64,000 bases of DNA, from contig NZ_JAGGMI010000001.1 of assembly GCF_017875235.1 (NCBI RefSeq), forward strand, positions 434,001-498,000. Reading direction: 5' to 3'. Position numbers and translations under genes: made by a program. Within the stretch, counting starts at the first letter, position 1, and the number at the start of each line of letters is the position of its first letter. Source of the DNA: Asticcacaulis solisilvae. GTDB taxonomy: Bacteria; Pseudomonadota; Alphaproteobacteria; Caulobacterales; Caulobacteraceae. The notes below the pieces were generated by a model, which was given only the letters and a program-made list of their open reading frames with translations, did not search any database and had not been told where the DNA came from. Shown here in pieces: positions 26,892 to 34,828 of the stretch.

Positions 26892-27008
26892 ACCATTAAG
26901 GCCGTCCGGATCGAGAACCTGACCATTGCGGGCAGCAAGGTACGGGCCTCCGGAGAGGGAAATTTCAGGATCGGACCATTCGTCGAAGGACTGAATTTCG
27001 CGGATTAG
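26892..27008 (+). pseudogene. Remnant of the C-terminus of a beta-helix glycosidase gene
   Basis: The frame encodes AVRIENLTIAGSKVRASGEG and then NFRIGPFVEGLNFAD before a TAG. This closely matches the last residues of the parallel beta-helix protein at 32097-33563 (IDNVTVAGKKITGAEP, then LLDIGAFVEGVTF). Nothing upstream in this frame matches the rest of that family; the preceding bases are the end of the 842-residue gene. It is best read as the surviving tail of a deleted or recombined paralogue. Confidence 0.7.
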
Positions 27009-27018
27009 CAAGCGTTCG

Positions 27019-28413
27019 TTACAGCATGACCATGAAGGGACATTTTGCTGAATAGCTGCGTGCAAGATATTTCGCGGCGTGGTTTTTGGGGCGGCGGGGC
27101 GTCTCACGCGCCTGTTCTTCGCGCAGCATTTTCAGGGTTACCGGCTCAAGCCGAACCCTGCGGCGATGATTGCCGGCAATCGTAATGACGATGTCCTTTG
27201 ACTTCTGGCCTCCGGTCACCATCCAGCCAAGTCTCGGCAGGCGCAGCTTGTAGTCCCGCCGCTCGACGGGCAACGATTCCGCTTCGGCGTTCCAGAACGG
27301 CGCAGCGTCATCAAACATCATTGCCAGGACGAGACTCCGCAGGCCCCAATGGCTGCTGCCCGGTCCTGTATAACCGTCGATGAGCCTGGGGTCATTGCCG
27401 AAATAGCCCATGGTCAGGGTTCCGTCTGTCAGGACGCCTCTGCGCACGAAATAGTCCCAGACAGCCGCGAGCGCACGCCTGGCCAGTCCCGGCCAGTTCC
27501 CGGTCGGGGTCAGATGCGCGGCGGCGAGGACTGGCACGGGAACGGCGGTGCGATAGCACACGCTTCGCCCCATGATCGGAATCCCCTCCGGGGAGATCAG
27601 GTGGGCCGTGAGATCGCCGGACTGCCGGATGGCGTCGTTCAGAAACCTACTATCAAGCGCGGGCGCCAGCTGTCTCAGCCAGAACAGGTCGTAGGTAATG
27701 CCCCAGCAATTGTAGAAATCGATACCTTCTGGAATATCGAAGAACCAGCCGCGCTCGCGGTAATGCAGGCGTTTGAATTCAAGATAGTTTTCATAACCGT
27801 CAGGCGCCGGCCAGCCGAGCGCGTTCAGGGCGGCGTTGACGACGTCCGGGAACAGCAACCAGTTGTTCCGTACGCGGATTTGGGATCCGTTGACCTGCAG
27901 GAGCCAGGTGGCGACCCGTTCCCGCTCGGCGCGGCTCCACCTGTCCCACAGCTGGTTCCGGCTAAGCCAGACGGTGCGCGCAATGTCGGCGGCCTCGACC
28001 ATGCGCTGGTCGTCGTCCGCCATATCTCCCCAATAGTCCGGGCTGGCCGGATCGGTTCCCCTGAGGAGCCCCTGCGCAAGGCTTTCGATGAGATCCCTGC
28101 CTTCGAAAACCCCCGGACGGCCGGAATGAAGCCATGCGGCCAGCAGGGGCGCGGTACGCGCAAAGCCCTCCAGTCCGGTTATCCGATGGCCGCGGATGCT
28201 CGGCATGCCGGGATAATGCACACGCGCGAAGCCAGGGATGGCATGCCGGTAGAAACCGGCGACGAAATAGCCGAACAGCCGGGTAAAGCGGGCCAGGTCA
28301 TCGCCGGCCTGGCTGAGGAAGCGATTGGCAATGCGGCGATCCTCGGCGCCCGGAGGCCGTATCGGTATAAAGTCGCCGTATCCCTCGACGGCCGATGTCC
28401 CAAGTTCGACCAT
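27019..28413 (-). CDS. DUF2264 family protein
   Basis: About 464 residues, ATG at 28413 with GGAG upstream; a TTG at 28440 would add nine residues. Family features are YWGDMADDDQRMVEAADIARTVWLSRNQLWDRWS, NNWLLFPDVVNAALNALG, GWFFDIPEGIDFYNCWGITYDLFWLRQL, IPIMGRSVCYRTAVP and TGPGSSHWGLRSLVLAM, typical of DUF2264 proteins with an (alpha/alpha) helical toroid. There is no signal peptide. DUF2264 genes often lie beside heparinase-type lyases and GH88/GH105 genes in uronate-glycan loci, suggesting a lyase or hydrolase role, but the activity is not established to my knowledge. It is convergent with the 842-residue gene and downstream of TonB receptor 2, separated from it by a terminator. Confidence 0.85.
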   Translation of the reverse strand: MVELGTSAVEGYGDFIPIRPPGAEDRRIANRFLSQAGDDLARFTRLFGYFVAGFYRHAIPGFARVHYPGMPSIRGHRITGLEGFARTAPLLAAWLHSGRPGVFEGRDLIESLAQGLLRGTDPASPDYWGDMADDDQRMVEAADIARTVWLSRNQLWDRWSRAERERVATWLLQVNGSQIRVRNNWLLFPDVVNAALNALGWPAPDGYENYLEFKRLHYRERGWFFDIPEGIDFYNCWGITYDLFWLRQLAPALDSRFLNDAIRQSGDLTAHLISPEGIPIMGRSVCYRTAVPVPVLAAAHLTPTGNWPGLARRALAAVWDYFVRRGVLTDGTLTMGYFGNDPRLIDGYTGPGSSHWGLRSLVLAMMFDDAAPFWNAEAESLPVERRDYKLRLPRLGWMVTGGQKSKDIVITIAGNHRRRVRLEPVTLKMLREEQARETPRRPKNHAAKYLARSYSAKCPFMVML

Positions 28414-28438
28414 GACCCCGGTATCTCCACAATGGCAC

Positions 28439-28469
28439 AAAAAGAAACCGCAGCTGAATTGAGCTGCGG
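28439..28469 (-). terminator. Intrinsic terminator after TonB receptor 2
   Basis: On the minus strand CCGCAGCT, loop CAATTC, AGCTGCGG (28469-28448), an 8-bp stem followed by TTTCTTTTT. It lies about 180 bases after the receptor stop and just before the DUF2264 gene. Confidence 0.75.
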
Positions 28470-28645
28470 TGGCAGAAGTTAATCATCAAACCTAGGGAGC
28501 GATTTGATGATCCAGGAAAGGGTGGAGGCAAGTCGTAGACCTAACCCGCCGCAATCACCCATCATGCCAAGTTATTGACACAACATCACAAATAATGGCA
28601 GCCCCACATCAATACTCAGATGACAGGGCTGCCGTACCTTCACCC

Positions 28646-31567
28646 TTAGCCGCCGAACTTATAGCGCAGGCTGATATTGTAGTTCCGGCCGTTCAGATAG
28701 TGCTGGCGCTCGATATCGGTCTCGTAGCCATTCGGCTCACCGACGTTCCGGTTCAACGCGCTGTCCGTCAGGTTGAGCGCGTTCAGCGAGACGGTCAGTT
28801 GCTCGTTGATCTTGTAGTTCAGCGAGGCGTCCAGTACGCCATAGGCCTTGATGTAGCGGCCATCGATCGGATTGGTCGCCGCGCCGAACAGGATCGCGTC
28901 GGACCGCCAGGTGTAGACGACACGGGCCGAAAGCTTGCTGTCTTCGTAGATGCCCGACAGGCTGTAATTGTGCTTCGACTGCATCGGCTGGGGCAGGACG
29001 ACGAACCGCGGGGCGGCCGCCGTACCGAAGTTCACCGGCAGCGCCGTATCGACATAGGTGTAGGAACCCGACACGCCGAAGTGGCTCCAGATGCCGTCCA
29101 GGTCATCGAAGAAGTACTGGCCCGCCAGTTCGATCCCCTTGACCCAGCCCGGCTCGGCATTGATCGTGCGCGTGACCAGGTATTGGGGCGACGGACAGCC
29201 GGTCGGCGTCACCGGCGTCGGCGCCGGCGCGCCCGCGATCGTTTCACAGGTGGCGATGCCGTAGAAGAAGCTGTCGATGTCCTTCTGGAAGAGGGCGGCC
29301 GACAAGTAGTTGGTGCTGCTGAAATAGCGCTCCAGCGACAGGTCGTAGCTGTCCGCCAGTTGCGGCCGCAGGTTCGGATTGCCGGCGCCGCCCGTGCCCG
29401 ACGTCGTCGAATAGGTCAGGCTGGGGTTGAGCTGGTCGAGGCCCGGACGCGTCAGGCCCTTGCCGTAGCCGAAGCGCAGCAGGAAGTCCGGCGCGAAGTA
29501 GTAGGTCGCGTTCAGCGATGGCAGCGTGTTGCTGTAGGAGGTCGTCTGGCTCAGGCCGGTGCTGGGCAGGCCGGCGATGGCATGGCCATCGGTCGTGACG
29601 TAGCGCACGCCGACATTGCCCTTCAGCCGGGCGTCGAACAGTTCGAACTCGCCCATCAGGTAGACGGCATTCGTGTCTTCTTCGACAAAGCGGCGGCTGG
29701 CCACGGCCTCGGGCAGCGAGGCGTCGGCCGGAATGCCGGCTTGCGGGAAGCGGTTGCGGATATTGTCACCCAGCAGCGCATCGGAATCGACCGCCAGGAA
29801 GCCGCCCGGATAACCGGCATCGCCACGCATGAAGTTGCCGGGCGTGGTGATGAACAGGTCCTGCACGCTGGTGCCATAGATGGCGTTCGAGAAGTCGCCC
29901 GCCAGCACCAGGCCGTTGGTCGTCAGCGGCTTGGCCGAAACGTTGAAGTTCTTGAACATGCTTTCCTGGTGCGCGTTACGGAAGCCGAACTTGATCGCCT
30001 TCAGGGCGCCGTCGAACTCGTACTTGCCGCTGAGCGCGATCGCATGACCGCTGTCGTCCCAGACCGAGTGATTGCCGTTCTGATAGTCCTTGAGGACCCA
30101 GTTGGCCGGATCGGCGAGACTGGCCCCGACGATATCGAACGTATGCGGGGCGCCGTCGACGCCACGGACGATATTCCACGTCTTGCCGGCACCCGACACC
30201 ATGTTGATCGACCGGTTGTCGACCGTCCGGTCGGCCTTGATGTACATGACGTCCGCCTTGAGGCTGAGGCGCGCGGTCGGCGACCACTCGACGCCGCCGG
30301 CGGCCGTCCAGGTCGTATAGGGCGTATGCTCGTCGCCGCTGACGGAGGTCAGGCTCGAGTTCAGGAAGGTCGCGCCCGACAGGCGCTTGGAAACGAGGAC
30401 GTCGTCGCTTCCGCCGTTGCTGTTACGGTTGGCCAGGCCTTCGGTATACTCGAACGGCGACGTCGTAAGGCCTTGCACCGTCTGGCTGTCGACCGAGTTC
30501 AAACCGCGGTAGTTCTGGTGATACTGGTAGTAGGTGTAGTTGTAGTCGGCGTAGAAGCGTAAAGACTCGTTGACGCGGTAGTCGGCGGCGAGGCTCAGGC
30601 CCTTGCGCGTACGATAGATGGTCTCTTGGAACTGGTTGTTCGTCAGCGCCGTGCCGACCATGACATTGCTGATCTGGTCCGCGGTCAGGCCGGTCAGGTT
30701 CGGCTGGTTTACACCCGTGGTCGGGACATTCGCCAGGAACCAGGTATCGGAACGGCCGGCATAGGCTTGATTTGCCCCCGCAGTCGTCGCGTATTCGGCG
30801 CTGTCGGCGCGGATGGCGCGCTTGAAGTTCGGACCGCCATTGGCCGGGTTGTTGTCCGAGCGCCCGGTGCTTTCCGACGTCACGGCCGCGGCCAGGAAGC
30901 CGATACGGCCGCCGTCCGCCAGATCCCACTTGTTGGCGAACAGACCAAACACTTCCGGATCCGAGCCGTTCTCCAGGTCATTATAGCGCAACGTCGCGCC
31001 CAGGGAGACGGTCAGGCGCTTGAAATCGCTGGGGTTGCGCGTGCGGATATTGACCAGACCGCCGATGCCGCCTTCGATATGCTCCGCCGACGGGTTCTTG
31101 TAGACGTCGATGCCGGCGATCATGGCCGGAATGGCGCTTTCGACGTTGAATTCGCGGTTGCCGGCGGTGAAGTAGACGCGGCCGTTGATCTGGGACGCCG
31201 TCTGGCCCGACAGGCCGCGAATGGTGACGCCCGAACCGGCGCCAACGGGCGAAGCGCCCTCGCCCGCATACCGGTAGCCCTGGACGCCTGGAATACGCGT
31301 CAGGGTCTCGGACACGTTGTTGTCGGGCAGCTTGCCGATATCTTCGGCTGTAATCGAATCGACGACTTCGGACGCATTTCTCTTCAGCGAGACGTTCGAG
31401 CGCGCGCTGGCGCGCATGCCGGTGACGACGACCACATCCTCGGACGCGGTGTCACCGGTCGCCGGCACGTCCTGGGCATAGGCGCCGGACGCCATCAGCG
31501 CCGCGAGCAAGGCCAGGCCCGATACCTGCCCCAACGCCTGCATTGAAAAAGACCGGATATTCTTCAT
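28646..31567 (-). CDS. TonB-dependent receptor 2, Xanthomonas/Caulobacter type (TIGR01782-like)
   Basis: A 973-residue outer-membrane receptor with ATG at 31567 after GAGGAAACC. The signal peptide ends near GAYAQD; a TonB-box-like EDVVVVTGMRAS follows. The plug shows SITAEDIGKLPDNNVSETLTRIPGVQ, GSGVTIRGLSGQTASQINGR and IDVYKNPSAEHIEGGIGGLVNIRTRNP, the signature of the Xanthomonas/Caulobacter subfamily linked to uptake of complex carbohydrates. The barrel ends NISLRYKFGG. It is divergently transcribed from the beta-helix glycosidase gene, with operator-like palindromes between. Two receptors of different subfamilies in one locus suggest two ligands, or two sizes of one ligand. Confidence 0.95.
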   Translation of the reverse strand: MKNIRSFSMQALGQVSGLALLAALMASGAYAQDVPATGDTASEDVVVVTGMRASARSNVSLKRNASEVVDSITAEDIGKLPDNNVSETLTRIPGVQGYRYAGEGASPVGAGSGVTIRGLSGQTASQINGRVYFTAGNREFNVESAIPAMIAGIDVYKNPSAEHIEGGIGGLVNIRTRNPSDFKRLTVSLGATLRYNDLENGSDPEVFGLFANKWDLADGGRIGFLAAAVTSESTGRSDNNPANGGPNFKRAIRADSAEYATTAGANQAYAGRSDTWFLANVPTTGVNQPNLTGLTADQISNVMVGTALTNNQFQETIYRTRKGLSLAADYRVNESLRFYADYNYTYYQYHQNYRGLNSVDSQTVQGLTTSPFEYTEGLANRNSNGGSDDVLVSKRLSGATFLNSSLTSVSGDEHTPYTTWTAAGGVEWSPTARLSLKADVMYIKADRTVDNRSINMVSGAGKTWNIVRGVDGAPHTFDIVGASLADPANWVLKDYQNGNHSVWDDSGHAIALSGKYEFDGALKAIKFGFRNAHQESMFKNFNVSAKPLTTNGLVLAGDFSNAIYGTSVQDLFITTPGNFMRGDAGYPGGFLAVDSDALLGDNIRNRFPQAGIPADASLPEAVASRRFVEEDTNAVYLMGEFELFDARLKGNVGVRYVTTDGHAIAGLPSTGLSQTTSYSNTLPSLNATYYFAPDFLLRFGYGKGLTRPGLDQLNPSLTYSTTSGTGGAGNPNLRPQLADSYDLSLERYFSSTNYLSAALFQKDIDSFFYGIATCETIAGAPAPTPVTPTGCPSPQYLVTRTINAEPGWVKGIELAGQYFFDDLDGIWSHFGVSGSYTYVDTALPVNFGTAAAPRFVVLPQPMQSKHNYSLSGIYEDSKLSARVVYTWRSDAILFGAATNPIDGRYIKAYGVLDASLNYKINEQLTVSLNALNLTDSALNRNVGEPNGYETDIERQHYLNGRNYNISLRYKFGG

Positions 31568-31686
31568 TTGGTTTCCTCTTTTTGTTCGCGGTGGTCGTCA
31601 GCCTGTGGCCGCGCCCGCACTCTTATCGTTTCCGCCGCCCCAAGGACGGATGCTGGATTGTCTCGCACCAAAAATCAGGATCTTTC

Positions 31687-31700
31687 TGATATCGATACCA
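31687..31700. promoter_or_regulatory. LacI-type operator candidate, TonB receptor 2
   Basis: TGATATCGATACCA, one mismatch from the palindrome TGATATCGATATCA, 120 bp upstream of the receptor start. Confidence 0.55.
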
Positions 31701-31807
31701 GTTATTTTCGAAATACACCCGGCTTCAGAAGGCGTCAATCCGGCAGCACGTACCACAAATCGACATGAGACATTTTAAACACATTTATCTATGCAAATAA
31801 TACCATT

Positions 31808-31821
31808 TGATAACGTTGTCA
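31808..31821. promoter_or_regulatory. Variant LacI-family palindrome in AT-rich gap
   Basis: TGATAACGTTGTCA, a near-palindrome with an ACGT centre rather than the TCGA centre of the other sites. The surrounding 31770-31920 is strikingly AT-rich. The full gap 31568-32096 between the divergent genes shows no reading frame I can support. Confidence 0.35.
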
Positions 31822-32029
31822 CTATGGGATATGTTGAATATTGTATTGATTTATAATAATAAATTAAATTTTTCAAATGTCGTACAATTAAATTGCCCAG
31901 GCGATTAAATCATCGCTTCAAATCACCGGAATTTCATATCCTGGGACTTTGTCGCCGGCAAAACCATCGTCCGCCGGAGCTTAATTTGCGGAAAATGAGA
32001 CGGTACAAAGTGACAGGGCTTCGACAATT

Positions 32030-32043
32030 TGATATCGATATCC
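32030..32043. promoter_or_regulatory. LacI-type operator candidate, beta-helix glycosidase
   Basis: TGATATCGATATCC, thirteen of fourteen positions matching the consensus. It overlaps a possible -10 (TATCGA at 32033) that has GTGACA (32010-32015) 17 bases upstream, 54 bp before the start codon. Confidence 0.55.
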
Positions 32044-32096
32044 AAAACAACCGGACAGCCCGCTGACAGGGCGCCGAAAACCACAGGAGATGCCGC

Positions 32097-33563
32097 ATGG
32101 GCAAGAGGACCTTCATCACCGCCACAGTGTGTTTGCTGACGGGCATAATGGCGGCGGGCGCCGAAGCGGCGACATCCCAGGTCGAGGTGTTTCCCTTTCC
32201 CCAGCCCGTCCGTTACAGCCACCACAATGACGATTTCACCGTCCGCGTCCGCACGCCCGGCGGCCCATGGCAGGACCTGTACGAATACAACGTCAAGGTC
32301 GACTACGACCGGCCGCAAAAAGACGCCTCCATGGTCTACTTCAATTTTGACGGCCCCGTTGAGGTCTCTATCCAGAAGAACAACGGCGCCTTCTCGAAAG
32401 TCGATATTCGGCCGACCGCCAAGGGGGTGAAACACACCGTCAAGGATGGCATCGTCTATTTCACCCTGCAAAAGCCGGAGAACCTCAGCATAGAGTTCGA
32501 TGGTGATCGCCATCACAACCTCCACCTCTTCACCCACGCCATCCGGCGCGACTGGCCGGCCTTTCCGCAGCGCCCGGCCTCGCCCTACGATATCGGCCAG
32601 GCGAAGACACCCGACCTGACCCAGCCCGTCGTCTATTTCGGCCCGGGCATCTATTCCGGCGAACTGCGGCTTCGTTCGAACACCACCGTCTATATCGACG
32701 GCTCGGCCATGTTGCGCAGCCCGCTGATCATCGACGGCGTCGAAAACGTGAAGGTGATCAGCAACGGCCTGTTTGACGGCGCCGGCGGAATGCAGATCCG
32801 GAACTCCAGAAAGATCACGCTGGACGGGCTGATCTTCTTCAATCAGACCAATGGAACCATGGCGTGCCACGCCTCCCAGGATATCGAGGAACTGAATATC
32901 CGCACGATCGGCGGCGGCCAGTGGTCCGACGGCCTAGGGCATTTCGGCTGCCAGCGGGTCAGGATATCCGGCGCCTTCATCCGCACCTCCGACGACAACA
33001 TCACCCTCTATAACCACCGCTGGGACACCTGGGGCGACACGCGCGACGTCACCGTCACCAACTCGACCCTGTGGGCCGACATCGCGCACAATGTCATGAT
33101 CGGCATCCACGGCAATACGCCATCCCCCGCGCACCCGGCGCCCGAAGTGATCGAACACGTCGTCTTCCGCGACATCGACGTGCTGGACCACGACGAGGAC
33201 GAGGACGATTACCAGGGGGCCATCGGACTGATGGTCGGCGACGACAATCTTGTCCGCGACGTTACGTTCGAAGACTGGCGCGTCGAGCGCATCGAGGAAG
33301 GCAAGCTGTTCAGCCTCCAGGTCCTCTACAATAAGAAGTACAATACCAGCGCCGGCCGGGGTATCGAGCGCGTCACGCTTCGCAACATCGCGTACACCGG
33401 CAAGGGCGCGGCGACCGCTTCTCTCATCCGGGGCTACGCGCCCGACCGAGCCGTGCGCGACATCACGATCGACAATGTGACCGTTGCCGGAAAGAAGATC
33501 ACGGGCGCGGAGCCGGGGCTGCTCGACATCGGCGCATTCGTCGAAGGCGTCACTTTCAAGTAA
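32097..33563 (+). CDS. Exported right-handed beta-helix glycosidase (GH28/GH49-like)
   Basis: A 488-residue protein with signal peptide (MGKRTFITATVCLLTGIMAAGAEA). Residues about 28-170 form an N-terminal beta-sandwich (FPFPQPVRYSHHNDDFTVRV, WQDLYEYNVKVDYDRP), as in GH49-type enzymes. From about 180 come beta-helix rungs (VVYFGPGIYSGELRLRSNTTVYIDG, ISNGLFDGAGGMQIRNSRKITLDGL). The likely active site is in GGGQWSDGLGHFGCQRVRISGAFIRTSDDNITLYN, with Asp residues in WSDG and TSDD, as in GH28/GH49. These families hydrolyse polygalacturonan, rhamnogalacturonan or dextran-like chains; this one cannot be assigned. A structured repeat begins nine bases after its stop. Confidence 0.82.
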   Translation: MGKRTFITATVCLLTGIMAAGAEAATSQVEVFPFPQPVRYSHHNDDFTVRVRTPGGPWQDLYEYNVKVDYDRPQKDASMVYFNFDGPVEVSIQKNNGAFSKVDIRPTAKGVKHTVKDGIVYFTLQKPENLSIEFDGDRHHNLHLFTHAIRRDWPAFPQRPASPYDIGQAKTPDLTQPVVYFGPGIYSGELRLRSNTTVYIDGSAMLRSPLIIDGVENVKVISNGLFDGAGGMQIRNSRKITLDGLIFFNQTNGTMACHASQDIEELNIRTIGGGQWSDGLGHFGCQRVRISGAFIRTSDDNITLYNHRWDTWGDTRDVTVTNSTLWADIAHNVMIGIHGNTPSPAHPAPEVIEHVVFRDIDVLDHDEDEDDYQGAIGLMVGDDNLVRDVTFEDWRVERIEEGKLFSLQVLYNKKYNTSAGRGIERVTLRNIAYTGKGAATASLIRGYAPDRAVRDITIDNVTVAGKKITGAEPGLLDIGAFVEGVTFK

Positions 33564-33571
33564 GGTCTATC

Positions 33572-33688
33572 TAGATCGGTATGATTTTAAGTGGAAACAT
33601 CATACCGATCTAAGTTTTAGTTTTGTCGCGATATTTAAGGCGAAAACCCCAAAAAACGCATCTTGGCACTTTTCGCCATATCGCCTAG
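33572..33688 (+). repeat. Dispersed 117-bp structured repeat, copy 2
   Basis: Same two stem-loops as the copy at 24324 (stem 1 AGATCGGTATGAT/ATCATACCGATCT; stem 2 GCGATAT plus GGCGAAAA with TTTTCGCC plus ATATCGC), with only a few base differences. It lies between the convergent beta-helix glycosidase and LacI genes, in the same orientation relative to the preceding gene as copy 3. Confidence 0.85.
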
Positions 33689-33721
33689 CGGCCGGCGCCT
33701 CAGCGTCGGCCGCTTTCGCGA

Positions 33722-34828
33722 CTACAGCCGCTTGTCCGGCGCAGGTCCCGTGGAGCCCCGGTGCATCAACATGAACTTCATCAGCTGATGGGTCGGCCGG
33801 CTGTCCTCGCCCTGCTTCAGTTCCCGAATCTTGTCGTGGATGGTGCCCACGGCGCTGCGGCCCATGGCCACGATCGGCTGATGCACAGTGGTGAGCTGGG
33901 GCCAGACCGTGGTCGCGACCGGCGTATCGTCAAACCCACACACGCTCAGCTCATCGGGTATCGAAATCCCCATGCCATGGGCGACCGCCAGCACCGCCGC
34001 CGCCATGTCGTCGTTCGAGGCAAAAATGGCTGTCGGCCGGTCGTCCCGGTCGAGCAGGTCGCGGCCAACCTCCAGGCCCGACTTATAGGTGAACTGGCCC
34101 TGCAGGACGAGGTCTTCCGCCAGCGGTAGGCCGGCTTCCAGAAGGCCGGCCAGGAAGCCCTTGTAGCGCACATCGGTCGGCGTGTGGCTGGGGTCGCCCT
34201 TTATGAAACCGATGCGGCGATGGCCGAGGTGAACGAGGTGCCGCGTCAGGGCCAGCGCCCCCTGAAAGTCGTCTATTCGCACCGCCGACACGTCCGGCAA
34301 TGGCCGGGCCGTCGCCAGGGCCAGCACCGAGATACCGGCGCGCTTCAGCATTTGGACGGTCGGCTCAGAGTCGCACAACGGCGGCGGCAGGATCACGCCA
34401 TCGACACCGGCTTCTACCAGCCTGTTGACCGCATTCTTTTGGGATTGCAGGCCGCCGCACTTTTCGAGGATCAACTGGGCGCCGAGCTTCGACGCGTGCT
34501 CAAGGCCGCCGAGCATGATTTCATTCAGGTAGGATGCAGACGGGTGGGAATAGAGAATTCCGATACGGACGCCGCCAACGCCCGCACGCGTCGACTGGGC
34601 GGCGACATTGATCGAATAGTTCAGCGCCTTGATCGACGCCAGGACGCGCTCCCGCAGCGGTTCCCGTACATTGACATTCTGGTTGATAACGCGCGACACG
34701 GTCATGGACGAGACGCCGGCATGCCTTGCGACGTCGTGAATCGTAATGTTGCCGCCCTGATCCGGCGCCACCTTGTTTTTCAACGCTTTTTCCTTGCGCA
34801 CCGTATCTACCCTTAACCCGCTCGTCAT
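33722..34828 (-). CDS. LacI-family repressor 1
   Basis: A 368-residue regulator. An unusual N-terminal extension of about 28 residues precedes the helix-turn-helix TIHDVARHAGVSSMTVSRVINQNVNV; the hinge helix is in VLASIKALNYSINVAAQSTRAG. The rest is the periplasmic-binding-protein-like effector domain (IGILYSHPSASYLNEIMLGGLEH, GVDGVILPPPLCDSEPTV, RIGFIKGDPSHTPTDVRYKGF, TAIFASNDDMAAAV, CGFDDTPVATTVWPQLTTVHQP). Its start overlaps the GH43 stop (ATGA), so GH97, GH43 and this repressor form one operon. It is a close paralogue of the LacI protein at 42270; their recognition helices are nearly identical, so both probably bind the TGATATCGATATCA sites. Confidence 0.95.
   Translation of the reverse strand: MTSGLRVDTVRKEKALKNKVAPDQGGNITIHDVARHAGVSSMTVSRVINQNVNVREPLRERVLASIKALNYSINVAAQSTRAGVGGVRIGILYSHPSASYLNEIMLGGLEHASKLGAQLILEKCGGLQSQKNAVNRLVEAGVDGVILPPPLCDSEPTVQMLKRAGISVLALATARPLPDVSAVRIDDFQGALALTRHLVHLGHRRIGFIKGDPSHTPTDVRYKGFLAGLLEAGLPLAEDLVLQGQFTYKSGLEVGRDLLDRDDRPTAIFASNDDMAAAVLAVAHGMGISIPDELSVCGFDDTPVATTVWPQLTTVHQPIVAMGRSAVGTIHDKIRELKQGEDSRPTHQLMKFMLMHRGSTGPAPDKRL

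Noticed and set aside
33484..33774. A 96-codon frame sharing residues with the leader of the 842-residue protein
   Set aside because: The shared residues come only from the 117-bp repeat; the frame starts inside the beta-helix gene and ends inside the LacI gene.
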